Shown here: piece by piece, positions 13,431 through 27,477 of the stretch
How the letters are laid out: every line of letters starts with the position of its first letter
Numbering within the stretch: position 1 is the first letter of the stretch
Assembly: GCA_023853785.1 (NCBI GenBank)
Contig: JAJIRX010000888.1
Coordinates: forward strand, 30,324 to 94,323
Reading direction: 5' to 3'
DNA length: 64,000 nucleotides
Origin: Psilocybe azurescens
Taxonomy: Eukaryota > Basidiomycota > Agaricomycetes > Agaricales > Agrocybaceae
The notes under the pieces: model-generated
The model's database searches: none
What the model was told of the DNA's origin: nothing
What the model saw: only the letters and a program-made list of their open reading frames with translations
Position numbers and translations under genes: made by a program

Positions 13431-14040
13431 ATGTCTGCGACACCTTCGACGACCCTGACTCCCAACGAGTGCGTTCCACTCTATTCCTCTCATCTCCTCA
13501 AAACTTAGCCTTTTCCTCTCTATCGACAGCATCGAAATCGCGACAAGAGCAGCCGACCATTTCACCCGCATCTATTACACTGCCTATGATTCCGACACGC
13601 GCCTGGCGGATTTGCCCCCATTTTATCGCTCAAACTCCTCTTTGACGTGGAATGGAAAGCCGTTTCAAGGCGCAGAAGGCCTGAAAGAACTAGTAGCAAA
13701 GATGCCGGCCACGAAGCATGAAGTACAGTCTTTTGACTGTCATCCAATACCAGGTTTGTAACCCCGCGCGCTTCTCCAGGCGTCTTACTTACCTACCCCT
13801 TCATTTCTTGCATCAGGAGCTCAACCGCCATCGCTTTTGATCACAGTTTCAGGAAATGTGACACACGGTAGAGGTCCAGCAGGAAACCCGCCAGACACAC
13901 CTGTCCGTGCAATTGAGGGCCACCCGCGTGTCTTTTCGCAAACCTTCATTTTGGTCCCAGACCCTACAGCCCCTCCCACGAAGCCGGGAGAGGTCGCAAA
14001 ATATTACGTCGGTGCAGATGCCGTGCGGTTTGTTGGTTAA
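13431..14040 (+). CDS. NXT1: NTF2-related mRNA export factor (NXT1/p15-like)
   Basis: Small NTF2-fold protein expected to pair with the Mex67/NXF1 mRNA export receptor at nuclear pores. Three exons: MSATPSTTLTPN, then IEIATRAADHFTRIYYTAYD with LTWNGKPFQG, ELVAKMPATKHEVQSFDCHP, and after an intron LLITVSGNVTHG, FSQTFILVPD and YYVGADAVRFVG. The order and spacing of VWNG-like, FDCHP, VSGNV and SQTFIL segments match animal NXT1. Length is about 160 residues, a little above the family norm because of a PAGNPPDTP insertion. Introns are 13470-13530 (GTGCGT...GACAG) and about 13753-13817. All exon joins are in phase with no frame break. Confidence 0.88.
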
Positions 14041-14675
14041 ATACTGTAAGCATTGCATTTCACACACTTCTGCATCAGTATGTCTAATGTTCCCTTAAAT
14101 CCAGTTTATCTGTAACTCTAGTGAATATCATTCATTGTATATGGCAATATATATAGGCTACAGGCCCAAGGAGATGTCGCTGTTGTCACTTCCATTTTTC
14201 TTTGTCGACTTGTATGTATCATTATTAACCTTTTCACCTTTCAAAACGCCCTTTATATTATCACCGTCATGGCATCTGACACTGGACAGTATCGTCTGTT
14301 ATACAAAGGACCATACGTAATATAGAACGCCAATAGATCTGCCTCATTTTGCGTAGAGACGGTGCCTTATTTGAAGATGGTGCTTGCAAAATTTGTGCCA
14401 CGACGATTGACTTGAATAGGACATGCATCTGGTCTGTTGGCCGTCACTCGTTTACCCATTCTCTCCTCAAATGATTTATATCGACTGGAAGTGACAACGA
14501 GAAACTCGCAATAGGAGGTGACAGTATGTGCTATACTAACTACTATTGACAACACCATGGGGTCGACTTGCTCCCACTATGCCATCCACTTGTGGTATAT
14601 TATAAAAAGAAAAACTTCTTCCGTATTACATCTACAGATACAAAAAGAAAGATAAAGTACTCTTCACGCGACGTC
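14041..14675. other. convergent intergenic region
   Basis: Lies between the stops of NXT1 (+) and PRP22 (-). A minus-strand frame at 14367-14558 with a basic C-terminus (GKRVTANRPDACPIQVNRR) is open for 63 codons, but I could not connect it to other exons. Treat it as unproven. Confidence 0.3.
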
Positions 14676-18483
<3,808 letters not shown>

Positions 18484-18650
18484 AAGAACTGAAGGTAAAT
18501 GAACAAGTTCAAGTTGGGAATTATGAAAGTTGGAACGCCGGACCCGTTGGCACAATGTGTTGATAGCGTAAGCAGGCAGATCGAGTCTTTTCTCGCACAC
18601 ATTGCGTACACGCATGATTTCTCATTATCTTGAATTCAACCCTGCTGCTG
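18484..18650. promoter_or_regulatory. shared divergent promoter of PRP22 and a DHX29-type helicase
   Basis: 167 bases separate the ATG of PRP22 (18483, minus) from the ATG of the second DEAH helicase (18651, plus). Both transcripts must start within or close to this segment. No TATA box is obvious. Confidence 0.5.
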
Positions 18651-21600
18651 ATGCCACCAAGGAGAGGGATCGTAAAATCAGGAAATGCTGGAAATTCGTC
18701 AAAGTCGGATAAGAATAAGGCAGATGCAGTGACTACAGATACACCAGGACCACCCCCACTATTTCCTCCAGGTTCCAAATACCCTTTGAGTATACTTCAG
18801 GAAAGGTAAAGGATAAGATATCCACTGACCTATGCAAATTAGATGACCGTGATTCTGTTCATAGATGCCAAAAGTTGGGATGGGAAAAACCCGTCGTAGA
18901 TACAGTGCGCATCCTTCTCATTATATTATCATATTTTGTCAGTCATCTAAATATCGTGAATAGCGTTCTCGTGGAAGTAGTGGTTTCTCGTTTGTTGTCA
19001 CCTTGAGCAGACGCAATCCAAAGACATCTGAAATCGACCGAGTGCGTATGGAGCCTCATCCACCCTACTTTAGACCAACTGCCATGGAAGCAAAGCATTG
19101 GGGTGCCACTTATGCTCTTTATCGTGTTCGTTGGTCTGTACTCTTGTCGACACGTCGGACCTTCGATCTGAATACATCCACTCCAACAGTTTTGCAATGG
19201 ATTGCAACTCAACCAGATTCTTCCTGGAGGCCCGCGCGATTATTGGAAAGAATTGGCCGCAGAACACAAGATGATTCGGGAGCACCAGAAATGGATGTAT
19301 GAGGCTGATCCCTTTGCCGCTCAGCAGGCAGTAGAAGAAAGGCAGGTCAAAGCATCCCAGAGACACGAGGAGTCCTCAAAGTCGGCCACAGAGAAGCAGG
19401 ATGACTATAAATCTAGCGGCCGCGTATCTTCAGAATATCCAGAAGTTATAATGGCGTCTTCCTGCGGGAGCTGGTGGAAGATGCTATTAAAAAGGTGCAA
19501 CATATGTCCTTTTGTCTGAACACGCGTATTGATATGAAAAATATACCACCAAGAGTATTGAACTCTCTCCAGACACCTCCGATGCCCTACCCTCACACTT
19601 GCCCCGGAAATCATCCCGGATATTTCACAGCAATTGGGACTTCTGGACTTTAAGAAATCTCAGATTCAAGATGCTACGAAATTTCTTTCAGTGGAGTCGC
19701 CATTGACTTTTAATCTATTGGGCTCCTTGTCGCCTCTCGAAGCCGCCATTGAATACCTGATTCTCCACCTGCCAGAGTGCGACCTCCCTCAGCGATTTTT
19801 ACCGTCGAACAACTCTTCTAATCCGTTCATCACATCCACCCACTCCGGTCAAGACGATCTCAAAAGACGGTGGATTGAAGAAAAAGCCGTCAAGGAAGCA
19901 GGGTGGCCCCTGAACGCCGTCAATGAATGCACTAAAGCCAATCCTGAGCTGGTTTTTAAATGGGACTCACTCATGGTTGCCCTTGGTCAAAAATTAATTG
20001 GGAGTCACATAGAGATAACAGAGTCCAGTCAATGTACTCCTTATCCCATTGAAGTGGAAGAATACGAAGCTCTAGGCGCTCATCTCGAAGAAGAAGGGCA
20101 CCTGGTCTTACCTCTTTTCAGCGCACCGATCAAAATCCACATCCTTTTTCTGAGGTAGACCGATATCCCCGACCAGGTTACATCCCCATTTACATTACCT
20201 CGACAACGGCTGCCGCATATATTCGACTACACCTGCTTTCTAGATTTCTGAAAGCAATGGAAACCAAGAGTGAATTAGAGTTCGGTGAAGGTTTTTGTAT
20301 GACTGTAATGAGAATAGTTGAAGAAGCATGGGCCGACATCGAGGACAATGGACCCCAGATATCTCGATGGTGCTCAAGGACCTTATTCCCCTCCTCGCAG
20401 ATTTATTCCCTCTAACGACGAGAATTTCAACTCTTCAGTTGTAAAAGATCAAAGGCCAGTACGTCCTAGACGTAATCATGTTCAAGACGACCTACAGATC
20501 AAACATGCATTCGAAACGCTTGTACAATCCGACAAAGTATATTCTGTTATTCTAAATTACTTCTCAGCGACCCTAAACCTTTTGATGCCCACAGTATAAA
20601 GCTATGATGGAGAAGAGGAAGAAGTTACCCGCTTTCGAGGCTAGAGAGGATTTCCTGAATAAACTGGAGCACAATAGGGTGGTCGTGGTCGTCGGCGAGA
20701 CTGGTGAGTTTGTTTGAAATATACTTGAGGTAGGAAGTTAATACTCTCTAGGTTGTGGGAAAACAACTCAGCGTAACAATATACATCTTGTGTTGAGGAT
20801 TTCCCTACTAAATCCCATTTCTAGTTCCTCAGTTCATCTTAGACTCCCTAATCACGACCGATCGTGGTTCGCAAACGTCAATACTTGTGACTCAGCCACG
20901 CCGAATTTCTGCGATCTCTGTCGCAGCTCGTGTATCGGAAGAACGCATAGAAGACGGTTCAGTTGGATACGCCATCCGAGGTGAATCCAAGCAAGGAAAG
21001 AACACGAAACTTTTGTTCTGTACTACTGGTGTTGTTCTAAGACGGCTCAGCACTGGGGACACCCTCAAAGATATCTCGCATATTGTCGTTGATGAGGTGA
21101 GTCTGAGTTTTCAATTCTCAAACGTTGTATTTAAATTCAAACGTTGTCTGTAGGTTCACGAGCGATCCATGGATGGCGACTTTCTTTTACTTGAATTGAA
21201 AGAACTTCTCAAAATCCATGCGACATTGAAAGTGGTGCTCATGTCAGCCACCATAAACCATGAAACATTCGTCAAATATTTTGATGATGCTCCTCTCTTG
21301 ACCATTCCAGGCTTTATGCATCCAGTTGATGACAAGTATGTCTTCTCATATTAGTCTTCTAGGTGAATTACTTATCATTCCATCAGGTATCTCGAAGACA
21401 TATTGTCCTTGACTAACTATAGGCCACCAGTGGTTAGACAAAGCAAAGGCAAACTACAAGCCACGCGAGGACTTAAGGAAGAACATGAGGCTGAAGGTAT
21501 ATCGAGCTCTGTTGCTGAAGCCATTCAAAATATCATGCGGTCTGATAGAATTGACTATCAGGTCAGCTGGTATTGTCATTTCCTTTTACATTACCTGACA

Positions 21601-23714
21601 GACAATTACCTCTTAGTTAATTGCGGCGCTCGTGAATCACATTGTGGCTACCGCAGATACCATAGGCGGAATATTGATCTTCCTCCCCGGTGTCAACGAA
21701 ATTAGACAGTGCGTAGAGGCAGTCAAGAGCGGTATAAGAGACAGAGATGCTGTCGTACTTCCTCTTCATGCCAACCTTTCAAATGAAGAGCAGCGTAGAG
21801 TATTCCAGGCCACCAAGAGTTGGAAAGTAATCGCAGCTACGAACGTGGCTGAGGTCAGTCTATCGCCTACTACAGCCTATTATTCACTAAAGCATCTGCT
21901 AGACATCCATTACCATCGACGATGTGATTTATGTCATTGATGCTGGAAAGGTCAAAGAAACCCAATTTGATCCGGACACCAACATGTCGTGCTTGGTCGA
22001 AACTTGGGTCAATCGGGCAGCAGCCAGGCAGAGAAGAGGTCGTGCTGGACGCACCCGACCTGGAGTCTGCTACAAATTGTATACAAGAAAACACGAGATG
22101 AATATGGCTCGATTCCCAGTCCCAGAGATCCTTCGTGTTCCATTGGAAAGTATCTCTTTGTCGGTGAAGGCAGCACGGGAAGACGAGGACGTCAAAGTTG
22201 GTTTATCGCACTTCACATTGTTAATTAATGGGCTGAATGGTGCTGTGCAGTCTTTCTTGGGCAAAGCTATCGATCCCCCGGCTATTGTTGCTTTGGACAG
22301 GGCTTGGACTACTTTGGAAGAACTTGGAGCAATTGATCAAGCTGGAGGATTGACTGCACTTGGAAAATATATTGTAAGGTTATCATCGTCCGTTATTCTC
22401 TGAGTCCTGCTGATTTGATCCAATGAAAGTCGATGTTGCCTGTTGATGTAAGGCTCGCAAAGGTTAGTAATGTTCCTCCTTATCTAACTTATTATCTGTC
22501 TGACGCTCGAACAAGATGTTGATTCTTGCCACCATATTCCAATGCGTCGGACCTGTGACTACCGTTGCGGCTCTCCTATCATCAAAGCCCTTGTTTAACA
22601 GTCCTATGGACAAACGCGAGGAAGCAGCAGCGCATGTTATCCGCTCCTTATATCACTCGTGCTTATAATCATGCCGTCTAATAGTGCCCGTTCACGCTTC
22701 TTCTGCGGAGAGAGTGATCTCTTGACGGATGTCAATGCATTCGACGAATGCATGAAGTTACGAGCTGAAGGAAAGTCACAGAGCACTATTCGGGCCTTTT
22801 GCGAAGAGGTGGGTGTCTTTGGAACTAAGTTTTGGCAAAATTCTTACGCTATTACTAGAACTTCATATCTGCGACAGTTCTTCGAGAAATTACGACTCTC
22901 CGACAAGACTTCATTTCCTCCTTGGCCGAGATAGGCCTCATCCCTCTTGATTCCAAGCCATCGAGCCCAAGTCTCAATAAATGCAGCGACAATCTGAACC
23001 TCGTTAAAGCTGCAATGCTAGGTGGGCTTTGGCCTCGCGTTGCCAGGGTCCAATTGCCCACAGACAAAATCAAGTACGACAAAGTATCCGGTGGAACAGT
23101 TCAGCGTGACAATAGTGCGAAAGATTACAAGATTCTCGACCTTAAAGAAGGAAGAGTATTCCTTCATCCAGGGAGTGTACTGTTTGGAAAGTCTAACTGG
23201 AAGCCTCCGTTCTTGTTCTATTTCCATAAATATATGACGAGTAAAATCTTCCTGAGAGATGCGACCAAGGTGACTATCTAAAATCTCTACTTTCGAAATT
23301 CTGCTGATATCGTTCAGGTGCCAATGTATGCTCTTCTACTATTCGGTGGCCCTGTTTCTGTGAATCATATTCGCGGAGGCCTTACGATTGGCAACAAAGA
23401 CAGTTACATCAAGCTTGCAGCTATACCCCGTATCGGCATTCTCGTCAATCAACTTCGGTACGCCCTGAATTCCATTTTGTACCATAAACCTTTACTGAAT
23501 AAACATTTGAAGGCGCCTTTTGGATGCACAGCTACAAAGATCCATCGAGGAGGGAACTATGCTGACGGTCGAGTCAGGAAATCCTATTGTTCATGCAATA
23601 ATGGCTCTCCTCACTCATGACGGACGCACGGAAGATTTGGGCTCAAACACGCCGACGAACCAAGGAGCTGGATCGAACACACCCAGCAATAGGTCGAGTC
23701 CACTCATACGGTGA
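18651..23714 (+). CDS. DEAH-box RNA helicase of the DHX29/DHX57 type
   Basis: Large cytosolic RNA helicase, nearest in layout to DHX29 (40S-associated, unwinds structured 5' leaders). Start MPPRRGIVKSGN, then PLFPPGSKYPLS with KLGWEKPVVDT, QLNQILPGGPRDYW, an RWD-like acidic part and VEEYEALGAHLEEEGHL. Helicase core: GETGCGKTTQ split by an intron near 20703-20749, [53 protein letters not shown], and QRRGRAGRTRPGVCYKLY. HA2/OB region: AIDPPAIVALDRAW, LPVDVRLAKML, LLTDVNAFDECMK, FLHPGSVLF, LLLFGG. It ends SNRSSPLIR. Over a dozen introns are visible; one at about 22632-22684 appears to have a GC donor. Single-base losses in short runs break the frame near 19448, 19592, 20145-20149, 20353-20356 and 20408-20410, each restorable to conserved sequence. 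Function beyond RNA helicase is inferred from domain order. Confidence 0.87.
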
Positions 23715-23907
23715 AACCTGGGTAATCTATGATGAAACGAACGGTTTAGAATTGACGGTGGGTTTGTTGAGCCATGCAGCGTTTACAAACGTTGCGCTTC
23801 CTCATTTGATGGGTAACTGGACCAACCCTTCGACAGATGATTTCCGTTCACGCCATATACAATAGTACAATTATTCGTTACTTTCAGTCACTCCGTCGTA
23901 TTTTGAT

Positions 23908-24448
23908 TTAAACGCAGGGTAGTTCTGTCGCAGAGACGCCTGAGGGCGGCCTTTCTTTCCATTCTAGGACACTGTCCTCTTCTTCCACATTTCGTTGTCC
24001 GTCCCTCCAGCGGAGAATTTGCGACGTCGAGTCAGATTTCTGTCTCTCCCTTTCTTGTTCTTTCAATGCCTGATCGACCCTTTCCAAGTCTTCAACTGTT
24101 GGGTTCGATCCTTCCGATAGTATGCTGGAGGTTAGATGTGACTGGGACATAATGACGTCCGACCGGTGTGATACATGATGATGATGGTGATGGTGATGAT
24201 GCCGATGGTGGACTGGACTCGCAGAAATGAATTGATGAATGCGCGGCTCAGGTGTCAGAGATGGGCAAAGCCACAGGACAACCATGGCTCCCACACTCTA
24301 TAGTAGCATTATAATCTTGCAGATGAGATTTTGACCGGTAAAAATTGACAAAGGTTCATGCATACCTCTAAATAATGCAGTCCAGTCGCTACCTGCGCGA
24401 AGAGCCGGATGAAGAAAGGTGGTGGGGGTCCGGTGAGTGATTCTGACA
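23908..24448 (-). CDS. small membrane protein with a nine-histidine run, unknown function
   Basis: Two exons on the minus strand. Exon 1 runs from ATG 24448 (MSESLTGPPPPFFIRLFAQV) to a GTATGC donor near 24365. Exon 2 begins after CTATAG near 24297 and continues the membrane segment LHYLESVGAMVVLWLCPSL. A short loop follows with HHRHHHHHHHHHVSHRSD, then a charged C-terminus with a likely helix (VEDLERVDQALKEQERERQ) and the end SGVSATELPCV. Total about 156 residues. The exons join in phase and the composition is protein-like, so I accept it as a gene, but no family is recognised. The His run could bind metal ions; this is inference only. It is convergent with the DHX29-type helicase, about 190 bases apart. 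Confidence 0.6.
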
Positions 24449-24900
24449 TTGGAGCAAGTTGACTGCGCGTTTCTGGAGCAATTCAGCCCTCGAGCAAATT
24501 TGAGAGGTAAGACTGTCCAACTTGCAGCTTGAACTATATAGAGGATCGGTTTAAAGGTGGTCCAGCCGCAAGTACAGCAGATGGAAACCGGCGGGTTTAT
24601 GTTGTCCTCTGCATGCCGATGTCTCATGAGGATTGAGTTCGTTGATTGGATGCGGCCGCACCCAAATCGTTAGCCACTATCGAAAAAAGAGGATGTCTCT
24701 AACGAATAACCCAATTTAACAGATGAAAGAACATGTGGTGCGTTGGCATAGTATGTTACAAGTACACAGAGCTAGATACTCGATAAAATATAGCTTTAAA
24801 TAGGGGTTGAATCTTTAAATAAATAAGAAACCATGAGATCTCTGCAAACGTCGCATCTAGCCGCATAACGATTCAAGTATAAACACGCACCTCGTCCGAT
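24449..24900. other. intergenic, probably promoter of the His-rich gene
   Basis: No open frame of note. The last part must also contain the 3' end signals of the minus-strand nicotinamidase gene. Confidence 0.35.
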
Positions 24901-25642
24901 TCAGTTAAGTGCGGGTCCAGATGGCTCAAGTAACTTCTGCAACTCTTTGACAGTCGTGAATTTAATGCCCTTCTTATCCATTTCAGTGAAAACCAGGTCT
25001 GAGTCCTGTTTGGAGATGCTCTTGATGGCGTCCCTTGATCAACCACGTATTGTATCCATAAGCTATAGAGTCGATAGCAGTGTACTTGACGCAGTAGTCA
25101 CCCGCGAGGCCTGCGAAATATATGTCGGTGACGCCCTTCTCCTCCAGGATGCCCGGGAGCTCTGTCTCCGCCTTTCCCCAGATATCGCGGAAGGCAGAGT
25201 AAGACTCGATCCTGGGGTGAGTGCCTTTGTGAACGACAGCATCGAACGTGGTCGTCTTCAGCCCGGGGACGAAGTCCGCACCGCCGGTGTAAGCTACACA
25301 ATGTATCGGCCACATAGTCTGCTCACAGCCATCCGCCTCTTCCTCGTCATCCGGGTGGAAGATAGTCGCTTTCGAAAACAGCGGTTTCTGGTGGGTGTTT
25401 GCAAACGAGATATGATTATCAGGATGGAAGTCTCTGGTGGCAATCCTGGTTTTAAAAGGTAGATCAATCAAGGTGTTGATACGGTCAATGATCTTCTCCC
25501 CTCCTGGTACGGCAAGCGATCCATAGACGAAGTCATTTTGCATATCTATAACAATGAGAGCAGGGACGAATGTAGGCTTGTCGCCTGATGGCGCATCATC
25601 ATTGATTTGGATTTGAGGTGTTAAATTCTGTGGAGCACTCAT
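24901..25642 (-). CDS. PNC1: nicotinamidase (isochorismatase family)
   Basis: Converts nicotinamide to nicotinic acid in the NAD salvage pathway. The single exon starts MSAPQNLTPQIQINDD at 25642. Catalytic triad: Asp in VIDMQNDFVYGSL, Lys in AVVHKGTHPRIESYSAF, Cys in GLAGDYCVKYTA. The zinc-site residues are in RDFHPDNHISF (Asp-x-His...His). WPIHCVAYTGGADF is the typical fungal spacer. Near 25030 the frame shifts: one reading ends ...GRHQEHLQTGLRPGFH, whereas the other continues DAIKSISKQDSDLVFTEMDK to a stop at 24901, as expected for the family. I therefore set the end at 24901. The shift sits at a GGG run and is probably a sequence error. Length about 245 residues, normal for fungal enzymes. 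Confidence 0.9.
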
Positions 25643-25863
25643 GGTTGTGGTAGTAAGGTAAGAGATGAACAACCATTATCAGCCAGGATGAAACAACTCA
25701 TTACCAGTGGACCGTCTGACATTTGTATCACGTGTTATCTATTTATAACACTTCCTGAATCCTTAAGCGCCCAGAGCTTCCGAAGACTCTAGATTGAAGC
25801 TAGATTTCATGACTGGACTAGAAAGACAAGTAATTACTGCATAATTTATAACAAAAGGACGAT

Positions 25864-25896
<33 letters not shown>
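25864..25896 (+). repeat. uninterrupted run of 33 G
   Basis: A pure (G)33 tract in the spacer between nicotinamidase and the next minus-strand gene, followed by a short gatgatggtgatgcggg stretch. Its exact length is unreliable in any sequencing technology. Long dG runs can form G-quadruplexes. Confidence 0.9.
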
Positions 25897-25897
<1 letters not shown>

Positions 25898-26097
25898 GAT
25901 GCAGTGCGATGATGGTGATGCGGGTCATAATATAAGTACATTGCAAAATCGAAGCCGGTGCTGAATAGTAAACGTATCCAGTCTAATAATTACCATGCAA
26001 TACGAATCTGCGAAAAATGAGTCAGCAACGAGGCTCCGTTGGGAATGTCAAAGACCTACAGGATTAAATACGTGTAGAATACAAGTGCAAAATGCAT

Positions 26098-27477
26098 TCA
26101 TAAATTAGACTCTTGTCTTGGTGTCCAATCTACGCTTGCCGATCTCCGCTTAGTAGGAACTCGCGGAGCTGCATTCAATTTCACCCGTCTTATCGATGAG
26201 GTTCTGCCTCGATGGCGCTCCATATCTTCACCATCCGAAGCATGTGACGGGACTGAGTGAATCTCATCCTCGAATTGAGGCAAACCCTTGAGATAAGCAG
26301 GGTAATCGTTGTTTACTAAAAGTGGAGGTGTAGCAAAATAGGGTGCCCCATAAGGGGAAGTTCTCGGAATCGGAGCAGAAACTCGCTTTTGGGCTTTACG
26401 GGATATAAATGTTGGTGAGAGACAATCGTTACAGCGACCAGAATTTGGGGTGGCAGGACTAGTCGCAGGCCTAGACGGCGACATTCGGCGAGCAAATGAT
26501 AGGCGAGATGGTGAAGGCGAGGCCGACTCTATCGCAGTTACGTCAGGAGCAGTCTTGTTTCGTGACAGGGTCCAACCTGCTACAATGCCGCCGCTTGCGC
26601 GTTTACCAGGTTCAGATACGGTCGTTTCTGTAATGGTGAAACAGAGTTCATATTAGTAATGCTTATCACATTTTACGAAAGGGCGCTGACCTGTGCTGGC
26701 TATTGAGGCTTGATCCACTAATTTCTCCAGTGGTTCCGGCCGATGGCCCTTGCCATGAAAGCCAAGTTTGAATTTTTGTAAACGAGAGGCAGGCTTTGGT
26801 AAGGATGCCTTTGAAGAATGGGGGGATGAGTCAGAGTCATGAGTAACATGTACAACTTCTTCCAAGCCGTCCAAGCTAGGAGGAGCTGGGGGGTGTAGGA
26901 AGCGTCGAGGTTGATGAGCGGGGACTGCCACTGGCAGAAGAGAGAACAGCCTGATTCACGAGTTGTTCAATATCGTTTGACTTTTGCTCCGGTATGGTGT
27001 TGCGCCTGATGATGGGGAGCAGGTGGCGAATCTGTGAAGTATACACGACGAGAATTTGTCTGAACATCTTCGGGGTGAGGTACTAGGATGGGCGTAAGAT
27101 TGACTGGGGCAGAAGCGCGTCTGATTGGTGTGGGAGGCGGAATTGTTGCACGCCCAGCATCAATTGTAGATCGTCGAACATGTCTGGAAGGCAATCTAGG
27201 CTTCGCCTTCTTAATTTCTGATCCTTCCGGTACTATGGTGGTTGTAACTGAGGCTGGGAGAAGCCATCCAAACCATATCGCAAAAATGCTCTACAACATG
27301 GAAAAAAATTAGAGCAATGATCAAGGTTAATTAATGAATTGTTCTCACCACTGCCAGGCCGAGGTGACCGAGAGCTTGAGCAGAGATGAATATGAGTATG
27401 GGCGTGCGGTCGTTGTTCTTATCGAGAACTGTTAATTGCTGGTCGTTGGCGTTTTCGTGAAGAGGTTTACGAGGCAT
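26098..27477 (-). CDS. unknown membrane protein with long basic Ser/Pro-rich tail
   Basis: The minus-strand start at 27477 gives MPRKPLHENANDQQLTVLDK. One long hydrophobic stretch follows, interrupted by an intron near 27280-27345 (ILIFISAQALGHLGLAV then SIFAIWFGWLLPASV), probably a membrane hairpin. The remaining 380 or so residues are basic and rich in Ser, Pro and Arg (RLPSRHVRRSTIDAGR, KLGFHGKGHRPEPLEKLV, ASPSPSRLSFARRMSPSRP). The end SVDWTPRQESNL is at 26098. The frame changes twice: near 27010, and at the C6 run near 26885-26890 where five C would restore TLPTPPAPPSLDGLEEVV. No family is recognised; the composition suggests a phosphorylated cytosolic tail. Confidence 0.6.

Noticed and set aside
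25864..25896. Poly-G run as a telomere or centromere signal
   Set aside because: Single-base run without telomeric repeat units and placed between ordinary genes.
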